Origin: Candidatus Zhuqueibacterota bacterium
Lineage (GTDB): Bacteria; Zhuqueibacterota; Zhuqueibacteria; Thermofontimicrobiales; Thiofontviventaceae
DNA: 62,163 nucleotides
Reading direction: 5' to 3'
Assembly: GCA_016931935.1 (NCBI GenBank)
Contig: JAFGDW010000357.1
Coordinates: 1 to 62,163 of the forward strand
This document shows positions 16,812 through 25,664 of this stretch, one piece after another. Every line of letters starts with the position of its first letter. The stretch's first letter is position 1. The position numbers and the translations under genes are program-made. The notes beneath the pieces were generated by a model. The model did no database searches, was not told the DNA's origin, and saw nothing but the letters and a program-made list of their open reading frames with translations.

Positions 16812-17639
16812 CTATTGCTTGCGTATAGCTTTGGAGATTTGATTTTCGATCATTCTGTCTACAAGCCCGGGAGCATACCGTTTGGCAATCCATGTCAGCT
16901 TCCCATCGAAACCCGGAATGATCATGAATTTTTTCCGTTTCATCCCTATTAGCAGTGAACGCGCGACTTTGTCAGGCGATGTCAGTTTGGCCATTTCCGA
17001 GACAGCCCTGGTTTCGGGGGGCTTGGTTTGATTTTCAATCGCGAAACCGGGTGTGTCGGTATCGGGCGGGCATAGAACAGAAATGTGAATGTTGTCACGC
17101 TTCAGCTCACTGCGCAGTCCTTCGGAAAGCCCGATAATAGCAAATTTGGATGCACAATAATCCGCATAGCCGAATACGCCCATAAATCCGATGATGGATG
17201 ATGTATTCACAATATATCCCCGGCAGTATTGTTTCATGGCGGGCAAGACTGCTTTCACTGTATTCCACACACCTTTTAGATTGACTCGGATCGTCTCGTC
17301 AAATTGCTCGGTTGAGATATTATCGATGTAATTGGGAATCGCCCTGCCGGCGCAGTTGATCAGCACATCCGGAGCGCCGATCTCCTCAATCGTCCGATTG
17401 AATATATTCTGGACAGCAGCTTCGTCAGCGACATCCAGTTGCTCATATTGGATCCGTTGGTTGACATTTTGTTTTAAATTGGTTAGTTCCTGAGCAGCAA
17501 GCGTAAGTTGAGGCAACCGACGGGCGAAAATAGCAACATGCGCGCCTTCCAGACAAAATGCCCGGGCGACTGCCAGGCCGATGCCGCTGGAGCCACCGGT
17601 GATAAAAATAATCTTATCATGCCAGATTGATTTTTTCAT
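16812..17639 (-). CDS. short-chain dehydrogenase, 3-ketodihydrosphingosine reductase-like
   Basis: 275 residues. Classical SDR features: TGGSSGIG cofactor loop, NCAG, the catalytic SSIIGFMGVFGYADYCASK (Ser-Tyr-Lys) and a C-terminal extension. The stretch PPDTDTPGF followed by ENQTKPPETRAVS closely matches the hallmark of 3-ketodihydrosphingosine reductases (KDSR), which reduce 3-ketosphinganine with NADPH in ceramide synthesis. Serine palmitoyltransferase is not in this window, so sphingolipid synthesis is an inference. No SD is visible; the 19-mer shared with 14199-14217 ends 6 bases before the start codon. Confidence 0.78.
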   Translation of the reverse strand: MKKSIWHDKIIFITGGSSGIGLAVARAFCLEGAHVAIFARRLPQLTLAAQELTNLKQNVNQRIQYEQLDVADEAAVQNIFNRTIEEIGAPDVLINCAGRAIPNYIDNISTEQFDETIRVNLKGVWNTVKAVLPAMKQYCRGYIVNTSSIIGFMGVFGYADYCASKFAIIGLSEGLRSELKRDNIHISVLCPPDTDTPGFAIENQTKPPETRAVSEMAKLTSPDKVARSLLIGMKRKKFMIIPGFDGKLTWIAKRYAPGLVDRMIENQISKAIRKQ

Positions 17640-17686
17640 GAATGGTCACATTAATGATTGTGTCTGTGGCTAGCATATTACTAACG

Positions 17687-17773
17687 AAGTGGTTTTGAGA
17701 TTAATCCTTAATTTTTTCTCTTTCCCAAAGAGAGATTAAGAGAGATTTTATAAAACGAATCTCAAAACCACTT
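17687..17773. repeat. long palindromic element with 16-bp perfect arms
   Basis: AAGTGGTTTTGAGATT (17687-17702) is complemented exactly by AATCTCAAAACCACTT (17758-17773). The interior folds too (CTTAAT...ATTAAG around TCTCTTT-ccc-AAAGAGA). It lies between two minus-strand genes, downstream of the cupin, so it may terminate that transcript or be a MITE remnant. Confidence 0.7.
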
Positions 17774-17784
17774 TGACAATAGTA

Positions 17785-18288
17785 TTAATCGGTCAATCGT
17801 TCAATAATTTCCTTATGTTGTGGAAATTCATCAAGCAGCGAATTTCTGTCAGCCATTTCCAGATCGGCGAATTCGAAACCCGGAGCGACCATGCAGCCGA
17901 CCAATGCATATGAATTCGGTTGTTCCACCGAGGCGCCAAACCAACAACCAGCCTGGACGCGTGCCTGGAAATGTTGATCCGCCGATACATCCGGTCCGAT
18001 AATGATGGGTTCATACTTGCCGGCCGGTGTGATAACATGAACGGTGAGTGAGCTGCCTGCGTGGAAATACCATAATTCGTCCGATGCCAGTCGATGAAAT
18101 TTGGATACCTGTCCGCTTTCCAACAAATAGTAAATCGATGTGTAAATCCGACGGTCTCCGGAGTAGTTCCCTCGTAATGCTTTAGCGGTAATTGTTTGTG
18201 ACGAAGCAAAAATTTCGTTATAATACCCGCCTTCAGGATGAGCTTGCAGTTTTAATTGTTCAATTAGTTGGGCAGCGTCTGCTTGCAT
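17785..18288 (-). CDS. cupin, DUF985 family
   Basis: 167 residues. Motifs AHPEGGYYNEIFASS, STSIYYLLESGQVSKFHRL-type (here YTSIYYLLESGQVSKFHR), DELWYFHAGSSL and APGFEFADLEMA match the Cupin_5/DUF985 family, a beta-barrel of unknown catalytic role with possible metal or sugar ligand sites. The start is preceded by GAGGAAAAC. It precedes the long palindromic element on the minus strand. Confidence 0.82.
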   Translation of the reverse strand: MQADAAQLIEQLKLQAHPEGGYYNEIFASSQTITAKALRGNYSGDRRIYTSIYYLLESGQVSKFHRLASDELWYFHAGSSLTVHVITPAGKYEPIIIGPDVSADQHFQARVQAGCWFGASVEQPNSYALVGCMVAPGFEFADLEMADRNSLLDEFPQHKEIIERLTD

Positions 18289-18416
18289 GTTTTCCTCGAA
18301 TTGTGATTAGATAAAATAAACTCAATTTTATTAGGCACAATATAGGCGATACCGAAGTAAATGTCAAGTACAAACCCGGTATTTCCCAAATAACTGGTTT
18401 GTGCTAGTTTTAATCG

Positions 18417-19478
18417 TTAAGGCAATACTCCCACCTGAGGCCAGCCATCTTCCCAATCAATTGTGGAAATCTTCAATTCGGAGAGTGAGCGCTCGCTTTG
18501 GCTGTCGTAGGCGTGAAATACCAGGTAGTCGCCCGAAGGTTCCTGCACCACGGCGCAATGGCCGGGGCCAACCCAGCGTCCGCCTTCGCTGGCAGCAAGC
18601 ACGAGTGTTCCGCCGCCATTTATCATCATCATGCCGGCGTTGTCGATATAGGGGCCGGTGATGTTTTCCGATCGTCCAACCATGATTTTGTATGTGCTGT
18701 TTTTGCCGCGACAACAGAAATCGAACGAGACAAACAGATACCAGGATTCAGCGTGTTTTATAATAAATGGCGCTTCAATCGCCCCGACAACTGGCGGTGT
18801 CTGAGGCTCTCCGCTGCGGGGACGCGAAGCAAGCGAGTACAAGGTGGTATCTTCAACTGAAGGTTTACCCGATATCCGATCAATGCGCCGCATTTTGATG
18901 CCGCTCCAAAAGCTACCCCAACAAAGCCATGCTTTATCGCCATCGAGCACAAGATTGGGATCAATGGCATTCCAGTCGGTGACGTCGGTGGTCGAACGAA
19001 GCACCATGCCGTGATCGTCCCAGTGATAATCCGGAGAAGTTGGATCGAGCGTCTTGTTCGTCGCCAATCCGATCGCTGAGTTATTTTTTCCAAACGTGGA
19101 AATAGAGTAATAAATATGATATTCACCGTTGAAATATGAAATATCAGGCGCCCAGATGCCTTGCGTACCGGGAATTTCCTGGAGCGCCCATTCGGGCATG
19201 GTCTCAAATACGTGGCCACAGCGGTTCCAGTGAATCATATCATCGGAACACAAAATCGGAATGAAACCATCGCCTCTGTTTATACTGCCGCCGGTGCAGA
19301 AAACATAATACATATCGCCCTGCCGAATCATGACCGGATCATGCACACGCAGGTCACCCTGAAGGTTTAACATTTTAGGTTCAGCAGAATATAACAGTGG
19401 ATGATTATTCGTACATACGATTGATGAGAAGCAAATACCAAAGCAAAAAAATACTGAGGTAAATAATGGCTTGGACAT
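18417..19478 (-). CDS. secreted GH43 arabinan endo-1,5-alpha-L-arabinanase-like
   Basis: 353 residues from ATG 19478; a GTG at 19490 adds four residues without better support. A signal peptide ends near residue 24. The five-bladed propeller of GH43 is recognisable: general base Asp47 in VHDPVMIRQGDMYYVFCTG, TQGIWAPDISYFNGEYHIYYS, the pKa-modulating Asp in NAIDPN, the acid Glu in GAIEAPF and the Ca-site VGPGH. The family cleaves alpha-1,5-arabinan chains. Together with the GH51 gene just upstream on the same strand it forms an arabinan-degrading pair. No transporter or regulator sits beside it. Confidence 0.85.
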   Translation of the reverse strand: MSKPLFTSVFFCFGICFSSIVCTNNHPLLYSAEPKMLNLQGDLRVHDPVMIRQGDMYYVFCTGGSINRGDGFIPILCSDDMIHWNRCGHVFETMPEWALQEIPGTQGIWAPDISYFNGEYHIYYSISTFGKNNSAIGLATNKTLDPTSPDYHWDDHGMVLRSTTDVTDWNAIDPNLVLDGDKAWLCWGSFWSGIKMRRIDRISGKPSVEDTTLYSLASRPRSGEPQTPPVVGAIEAPFIIKHAESWYLFVSFDFCCRGKNSTYKIMVGRSENITGPYIDNAGMMMINGGGTLVLAASEGGRWVGPGHCAVVQEPSGDYLVFHAYDSQSERSLSELKISTIDWEDGWPQVGVLP

Positions 19479-19599
19479 ACGTTCTCTCACTTTCTAGCGC
19501 TGCCGTTAAATGAGATGCATTTTTACGGAATGGTGCAAGCACGTCTGGTTATTAACGCAGAAATTATTTACGAAGCGACATTGTTATTTCCTATTTGAA

Positions 19600-19680
19600 A
19601 AACATTATTGCCACGGATGAACACGGATATTCACTGAAATTTTAATTCGTGTCAATCAGTGTTTATCCGTGGCTTAAAGA
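19600..19680. repeat. palindromic text-like repeat (GCCACGGAT...ATCCGTGGC)
   Basis: GCCACGGATgaacacggat and the complementary gtttATCCGTGGC flank this stretch between the GH43 and GH51 genes. It resembles a widespread intergenic repeat type. Confidence 0.5.
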
Positions 19681-19696
19681 AATTAATATTAGAACG

Positions 19697-21697
19697 TCAT
19701 TTTACTGGCACACGCAGAATCGTCAACGAATGTGCCGGGAATTCATAACTGAAGGCGGAGCCTTTTATCTGTATGGATTGCTCAACCGGAAAGATTTTTG
19801 TCGGCTCAGCCAGTGAATTTTCAGCATCAAGCGAGGGCGACGACAATACAATCGCGGTTGCAGTTTTTCCTGACGCGCTGCTGCCTTTCAGATTGATGTC
19901 GGATTTAATAGCTGTCTCATTAACATTCACAGCCTTGATAATGACCTCTCCAGCAGTTTCATCAAGTGTAGAGCTGATATGAAGCGCTTTGGTTTTATCA
20001 TTAAAATTAGGGATGTCTTTTGTATTAACTGCTAACAGCCGGGTGCCAGCATTCAGGCTAAACAGTTTTTGTACATAATAATTGGCTGATCCGTACGAGC
20101 TGAGATTATCGAACCAGATCAAATTCGGGCGCCATTGCCAGGCTTCCTCGTGACCAAATAGTGGAGCATAGCAGCTCATCGTCACCAGATCAGCATTGCG
20201 TTCCAGTCCGGTCATGAACGCAGCTTCGTAGAGCGCACACTTCCAGCTATTGCTATTGTCCGGACTGGCCACACCCACGCTTTGCGATGCGTATTCACCA
20301 ACAAACACTTTTGATGCACCACGTTCATAATTGTCGTACCAATTGTTGTTTTCCAGAAACCATTTGGGACTGCGGTAAAAATGCTCGTCCACGATTTCGG
20401 GCTTGAGTATTCGCCATTGTGACCACAAATAATCGACTTCATTTTGACCATTAGGGAAAATGGTGGCATCCGAGCCGGTGGCAGCGATCAGTTTCATATC
20501 CGGGTATTTGGCCTTGATCGCTTTGGCAAATTCTTTATAACGGTCAATGTATTGCGGTCCCCACTGTTCATTGCCGATTCCGATCATTTTCATGTTGAAC
20601 GGAGCGGGATGTCCCATATCTGCGCGAATTTTTCCCCATTTTGTATCAGCCGTTCCGTTGGCGAATTCAATTAAATCGAGCGCATCCTGTACATAAGGCG
20701 CCAGTTGGTCCATGGGGACAAGCTCAGCGGTGTTGAATTGGCAAGCCATGCCGCACGTAATAATTGGCATTGGCTCGGCGCTGATGTCTTCAGCCAACAG
20801 AAAAAATTCATAATATCCCAACCCGTACGATTGGTAATAGTCAGGCGTCGGGCGATGCTTAAATTCGAAATTCCAGCGATTAATATTCCAAACGCGTTCA
20901 CCAGGATCGCCAATTGTGTTTTTCCACTGATAGCGTTGGGAAAGATCAAATCCCTCGACGATACAACCGCCGGGAAAACGCAGAAATCCGGGCTTCATGT
21001 CGGCGAGTAACTGCACCAGGTCGGCGCGCAATCCGTTTTCCCGTCCTTTCCACGTATCTTTGGGAAATAGCGACACCATGTCGATATCCAACTGTCCGGT
21101 TCCTTCAATCCAAATATTTAGTTTGGCTTTGGGATCGGTGCCGTTGGCCGCTAATTCGCATTCATATGTTTGCCAGTCGTTTCCTAAATTTTTAATCTGT
21201 CCCGCGGCAAGGATGCGATTATCCTGACCGACCAGTTTAATCCGTAATCCCGAAATGTTTCCCGAGACATTGCCTGCATCGATGTGAAATCGATAGCTGG
21301 CGCCATCGCGAATGCCGATGCCGCGAAAGCCTTCGTTAGAAAGACCAAATCCGTCACCGGTCTTCTCGATACGAATTCGTAGAAAGCGCGGATTACGGGG
21401 ACGATTTTCATCGCGCAACACAAATATGCGTCCGCTTGATCCGGCCAGGTGCAATTCCTGCCAGCCACGCATAGGACGATCGAATTCAAATGACCGGTTC
21501 TTTACGAGTTCGGCATACAGTCCGCCATCCGCGCCAAAATTGATGTCTTCAAAAAAAATTCCGTACATGGTGGGAGAAATTTGGACGCCGGGTTTGGAGA
21601 CATCTACTGTAATTTGTGGAGCGGAGTACACTAAAGTTGTCAATGTCAGCAGGCTTATCAATATAACGAGCGATTTTCTGATGCGAATGATTTTCAT
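19697..21697 (-). CDS. secreted GH51 alpha-L-arabinofuranosidase
   Basis: 666 residues with a signal peptide (KSLVILISLLTLTTLVYSA). An early GH51 stretch (ISPTMYGIFFEDINFGADGG) is followed by a carbohydrate-binding-like insert (about 85-215) and the catalytic barrel. The acid/base is Glu377 in GIGNEQWGP and the nucleophile Glu468 in VFVGEYAS; FYRSPKWF precedes it. The C-terminal beta-sandwich ends SFEYEFPAHSLTILRVPVK-like (AFSYEFPAHSLTILRV). It releases arabinose side chains or ends from arabinan and arabinoxylan. The start follows AAAGGAG. Confidence 0.92.
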   Translation of the reverse strand: MKIIRIRKSLVILISLLTLTTLVYSAPQITVDVSKPGVQISPTMYGIFFEDINFGADGGLYAELVKNRSFEFDRPMRGWQELHLAGSSGRIFVLRDENRPRNPRFLRIRIEKTGDGFGLSNEGFRGIGIRDGASYRFHIDAGNVSGNISGLRIKLVGQDNRILAAGQIKNLGNDWQTYECELAANGTDPKAKLNIWIEGTGQLDIDMVSLFPKDTWKGRENGLRADLVQLLADMKPGFLRFPGGCIVEGFDLSQRYQWKNTIGDPGERVWNINRWNFEFKHRPTPDYYQSYGLGYYEFFLLAEDISAEPMPIITCGMACQFNTAELVPMDQLAPYVQDALDLIEFANGTADTKWGKIRADMGHPAPFNMKMIGIGNEQWGPQYIDRYKEFAKAIKAKYPDMKLIAATGSDATIFPNGQNEVDYLWSQWRILKPEIVDEHFYRSPKWFLENNNWYDNYERGASKVFVGEYASQSVGVASPDNSNSWKCALYEAAFMTGLERNADLVTMSCYAPLFGHEEAWQWRPNLIWFDNLSSYGSANYYVQKLFSLNAGTRLLAVNTKDIPNFNDKTKALHISSTLDETAGEVIIKAVNVNETAIKSDINLKGSSASGKTATAIVLSSPSLDAENSLAEPTKIFPVEQSIQIKGSAFSYEFPAHSLTILRVPVK

Positions 21698-22297
21698 TTA
21701 ACACTCTCCTTTCACAAAATGATAATGAAAATATTAATCAGAATTTTTTGATGTGGATGAATTTGTTAAATTTTAAACAATATCTCTTTACATTCGAACT
21801 GGAACTATTTTAGCTCTTATTGTAAGTGTTGCTTTCTTTGTACGCCGTTGGTTATTGGCTTTTAGCAAACAGCCAATTGCTAAAAGCCGATAGCGAATTG
21901 AAACCAAATGATTACAAATGAAAATGGTGTATACTTATTCTATGGCAGCGAGAAGAATCAATTGGGAAAAATTCATTTTTATCGATTTCATTTTTTGTCT
22001 CAGCTTAATGATAAAATTAAGTTTGGTAGAAGTTGTTAAATGTAGGATCATGGAGCAATTTTATCATTAGTGGAATATATCAACTTTCATGTAAAATTTC
22101 AATAACAAAACAATTCTCAAAAGCCTCATGTGCGTAAAAATTGATTTATAGATTAATCCTCAATTTATTATCTGTTTAATTCCGCTTTAATTGTCACGTG
22201 CTAAATGTTTAGCAAATTTAGTCGATAAATAGAAGTGATTTAATTTTCAAGTTGCCATAAATTTTGAGAATGTTGTTCATTATTTGAAAATGTCATT
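21698..22297. other. divergent intergenic region, 600 bp
   Basis: Lies between the minus-strand GH51 gene and the plus-strand kinase. A repeat at 21857-21888 has perfect arms GGCTTTTAGCAA/TTGCTAAAAGCC. The rest is AT-rich and would have to hold promoters for both units. I see no gene. Confidence 0.5.
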
Positions 22298-23761
22298 ATG
22301 CCGACCGAAACCACAGCACAACCAAATATATTGATAATCGAAAATGACAAGAATACCTGGCATATGCTAATGTCTTGCTTTAATAAAACATCAGTCGGAT
22401 TTTCAATAATGGGAGACTGTGTCAGAATTAAGGAAAAAATGAGCGCTAATCAATACGATTCGGTTATAGTTTCTTATGATCCCGGTTTCAAGGATTACGA
22501 CAATGTACTCAAATCGATTGGGGATGTGCAAAAGTTATTTCTGGTTCATCCGGATGATGAAAAAAATTTTCTTGAACGTTTTACAGCGGATTATCACTAT
22601 ATATTGAAGGATACAGCACGAAATTATATTAAGGATTTGCCGTTGCTTGTTCAAAAAAATAAATTGGAATCGTCTGCTTTTTCCTATGAAGAGATGTTTA
22701 ATGTAATCCTTGAGAAAATTCTGATTGGTATTATCATCATCGATTCCGACCGCTCCATTAAATTCATGAATGAAAAAATCAGCATCATATTTGGAATTAG
22801 CGAAAATGCGGCTAATTTGTCATTGGAAAGTTTGCTGAAGCAGTGTAAAGACAACGGGCAAATTTTGCTGGATACGCTCGATGAAGCCGGGGTATCCAGT
22901 ATTGAACTCGAAGTACAGCATCCGTTCGAACGGATAATCAAAGTTACCATCAGTCCGCTCCGGAATGAATACAATTCATCCACCGATAATTTGTTGTTGT
23001 TCTATGACATTACTCCTGAAAAGGAGCTCGATCGGATGAAGTCAGACTTCGTTTCCAGTGTTTCGCATGAGATGCGAACGCCCCTGGCTGCTGTGCTGGG
23101 ATTCTCCGATACGATATTACGAGACACACAAATGGATGAGGATATTAAAAAAGAATTCATCCAGATTATATATGAAGAGAGCAAACGGCTTTCAGACCTG
23201 ATCGAGGATATTCTCAATATTTCCAACGTGGAATCGTTTCAACGCTACAATAAGCTGAAAAAAATATCAATCGAGACAATTGTTGAAAGCGTTATTCAAC
23301 TTCTGAAACCCCAGGCCCTGCGAAAACAGCTATTGCTTACGGCGGAGATTGAACAAGGATTACCGAAGATTATCGGAGATGAGCAGGCGATTGAACAAAT
23401 TGCCATGCAATTAATAGAGAACGCAATAAAATTCACAGAGGCTGATGGCGCTGTGAAAATAACGTTGTTTCAGGATGAAAATGCAATCATTCTGGAAGTG
23501 TGCGATACCGGTTTGGGAATTCCTGAAAAAGATCGGGAAAAAATATTTAAAAAATTCTTTCGGGTGCATCGGCCACACAGGGAAATACAAGGGACTGGTC
23601 TGGGATTGTACATTGTCAAACAAATTGTCGATTTTTATAAAGGAAAAATTGAAGTGACGGATAATAATGGAAACGGCAGTATCTTTCGCATACATTTTCC
23701 GGTCATTTCGGTTATTGAGGAAAATGAAGATTTAAAAATAGTATCGGAGGTTTCTCAATGA
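22298..23761 (+). CDS. sensor histidine kinase with N-terminal pseudo-receiver and PAS domain
   Basis: 487 residues, no membrane helix, so a cytoplasmic sensor. Residues ~8-125 resemble a degenerate receiver (PNILIIENDKNT). A PAS domain (~130-240) follows, then HisKA with phospho-acceptor His257 in SSVSHEMRTPLA, N-box LIENAIKFTE, G1 DTGLGIPE and G2 GTGLGLYIVKQ. The stop overlaps the response-regulator start (ATGA). Its place at the head of the exopolysaccharide locus suggests control of polymer synthesis. The signal is unknown. Confidence 0.9.
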   Translation: MPTETTAQPNILIIENDKNTWHMLMSCFNKTSVGFSIMGDCVRIKEKMSANQYDSVIVSYDPGFKDYDNVLKSIGDVQKLFLVHPDDEKNFLERFTADYHYILKDTARNYIKDLPLLVQKNKLESSAFSYEEMFNVILEKILIGIIIIDSDRSIKFMNEKISIIFGISENAANLSLESLLKQCKDNGQILLDTLDEAGVSSIELEVQHPFERIIKVTISPLRNEYNSSTDNLLLFYDITPEKELDRMKSDFVSSVSHEMRTPLAAVLGFSDTILRDTQMDEDIKKEFIQIIYEESKRLSDLIEDILNISNVESFQRYNKLKKISIETIVESVIQLLKPQALRKQLLLTAEIEQGLPKIIGDEQAIEQIAMQLIENAIKFTEADGAVKITLFQDENAIILEVCDTGLGIPEKDREKIFKKFFRVHRPHREIQGTGLGLYIVKQIVDFYKGKIEVTDNNGNGSIFRIHFPVISVIEENEDLKIVSEVSQ

Positions 23762-24135
23762 AGGCCAAAATTTTAATCGTTGATGACGAACCTTCCATCC
23801 GCCGGTTGATTGAGTATAATTTAGGTAAGAAGTTCACGATCCATGCGGTGAAGGATGGTCAGGAAGCATTGAACTGGTTAAACGAAGGAAATATGCCGGA
23901 TCTTGTCATTACGGATATTCTGATGCCAAACATTGATGGCTATGAATTTGTTCAGAATATTCGTGCCAGCGGTTTTTATCAGGATATTCCTGTGATCTTT
24001 CTGTCGGCGAAAGCCAGCAGCATGGATCGAATAAAAGGATTGAAAATGGGCGCTGATGATTATCTCGTAAAACCATTTAATCCGGAAGAACTGGAAATTC
24101 GTATTGAAAATATTTTACAACGATCGCAAAAATAA
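23758..24135 (+). CDS. single-domain response regulator
   Basis: 125 residues, receiver only. The acidic pair is Asp9/Asp10 (IVDDEP), the phospho-acceptor Asp53 (VITDILMP), the conserved Ser83 (FLSAK) and Lys105 (LVKPF). No output domain, so it signals by protein contact, as CheY- or Spo0F-like proteins do. It is coupled to the kinase by a 4-base overlap with GGAGG upstream, and lies 15 bases before the receiver-transferase fusion, the most likely partner by context. Confidence 0.92.
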   Translation: MKAKILIVDDEPSIRRLIEYNLGKKFTIHAVKDGQEALNWLNEGNMPDLVITDILMPNIDGYEFVQNIRASGFYQDIPVIFLSAKASSMDRIKGLKMGADDYLVKPFNPEELEIRIENILQRSQK

Positions 24136-24150
24136 TATCAAAGTTTGAAT

Positions 24151-25302
24151 ATGTCAAAGAAGAAGATATTATATATCTCAAATGGTGATGAATCGCAGCA
24201 TTCACTAAAGAAATCAATGGAATCGGAATTTGAAGTAATTCTGGTTGATAATGGCTTGAAGGGATTGACATGGGTGGATCAGGGAAATACCCCCGATACT
24301 ATTTTATGTGATGTGTATGTGCCCGGAACCCATGGGTTCCATATTCTGAAAATTGTTAGAAATACAATTCAGACTCGGGACGTGCCATTCATTATGTTAT
24401 CAAAAACGAATTCTCCCGAAGACAGGAAGCGAGCCGTCAAGGAAGGTGCAAACGATTTTTTTGTTTTTCCATACGATCCGGAAAAGATTATACTACGGGC
24501 TAAGACATTGATTGCATTGGCGGAAAAAAAAGCATCCCCTGAACAGGAGCCGGATTTTGTTAGCTACAAAATGCCATTGGCCAAACGTATATTTGATATT
24601 CTTGTGTCATCGCTGGCGATACTTTTCCTTTCCCCGATTCTCTTCTTGCTCGCTATTCTCATCAAGCTCGAATCACGAGGTCCCGTTTTTTACAAATCAA
24701 AACGAGCGGGGTCTGGCTATGAAATTTTCACCCTTTATAAATTCAGAACAATGTTTATAAATGCAGATGAAAAATTGGCTGAGCTGATGCATCTTAACGT
24801 GTACGCTCATAAAGAAGTACCGGTGGTGGTTAGTCAGGATGCCCGGGAAATTAGTGATGATGATTCAGCCTTGCTATACGATGATGGCGGCAAGATTGCT
24901 GAAACGACGTATCTGCAAGAGCGGCACTCTTCGGACAATACATTTTTTAAACTTGCTCACGATCCGCGAATTACACCATTGGGACGTTTTTTACGAAAAA
25001 CCAGTTTGGATGAAATCCCACAATTATTCAACGTATTGAAGGGTGAAATGTCGCTTGTTGGTAATCGACCGCTCCCTCTGTACGAAGCAGAAAAATTAAC
25101 GACCGATAACTGGTCGGAGCGATTTCTGGCGCCAGCGGGACTCACCGGTCTGTGGCAGGTAACCAAGCGCGGAAAAATGGAAATGTCCGAGCAGGAACGA
25201 ATTGACCTGGACAATCAATATGCCAAAAATTGTACGTTCTGGGGGGATATTAAAATTATCCTGAAAACATTTCCAGCGGTTCTGCATCATGAAGATGTGT
25301 AA
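24151..25302 (+). CDS. pseudo-receiver fused to phosphoglycosyl transferase (exopolysaccharide initiator)
   Basis: 383 residues from ATG 24151 (a TTG two codons earlier is possible). Residues ~1-125 fold like a receiver: Asp54 (ILCDVYVPG) is kept, but the acidic pair is replaced (YISNGDE) and the switch Lys is Phe106 (FVFPYD). The rest is a bacterial sugar transferase: re-entrant helix RIFDILVSSLAILFLSPIL, KRAGSGYEIFTLYKFRTM, KTSLDEIPQLFNVLKGEMS and VGNRPLP. This class loads the first sugar phosphate on undecaprenyl phosphate. A regulatory head that responds to the neighbouring two-component system is inferred. Confidence 0.9.
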   Translation: MSKKKILYISNGDESQHSLKKSMESEFEVILVDNGLKGLTWVDQGNTPDTILCDVYVPGTHGFHILKIVRNTIQTRDVPFIMLSKTNSPEDRKRAVKEGANDFFVFPYDPEKIILRAKTLIALAEKKASPEQEPDFVSYKMPLAKRIFDILVSSLAILFLSPILFLLAILIKLESRGPVFYKSKRAGSGYEIFTLYKFRTMFINADEKLAELMHLNVYAHKEVPVVVSQDAREISDDDSALLYDDGGKIAETTYLQERHSSDNTFFKLAHDPRITPLGRFLRKTSLDEIPQLFNVLKGEMSLVGNRPLPLYEAEKLTTDNWSERFLAPAGLTGLWQVTKRGKMEMSEQERIDLDNQYAKNCTFWGDIKIILKTFPAVLHHEDV

Positions 25303-25664
25303 CGCGCTTAATGTTACAAATGTCGGAATTTATAAATTGAGTTGAAAGCCTTGCCGGGAGTGGTTTCACTCTTGTTTGTTTTATCTTCAGAATTTCTGCA
25401 CAAACAATCCTTTTCAGTCGCTTTTCCTCATGTACTGCAAAATTAAATCGCTTCGTTTTAGAAATTGTTTTGGGGATTACAAGATTTGGACTGCGTCATA
25501 ACGTGCTACGCACTTTAGAAGTGCGTAGCACGTTTTTTCTGCACGGATACACCGGTGAATACCATTCAACTGTTTTTAAATTTCATTAAAATTTATCCCG
25601 AAAATGACGATATAAATAAAGATATTTCCGAACGATAAGACAGGGTAAAAAACGGGTTGGGAGC
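25303..25664. other. intergenic region, 362 bp
   Basis: No gene. It contains the strong terminator hairpin at 25500-25538. The remaining sequence probably carries the promoter for the TolC/Wzc unit. Confidence 0.5.
25500..25538. terminator. terminator-like hairpin, also a dispersed repeat
   Basis: ACGTGCTACGCACTT (25501-25515) pairs perfectly with AAGTGCGTAGCACGT (25519-25533) around a 3-base loop, then Ts. A close copy is at 61220-61252. Confidence 0.8.
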
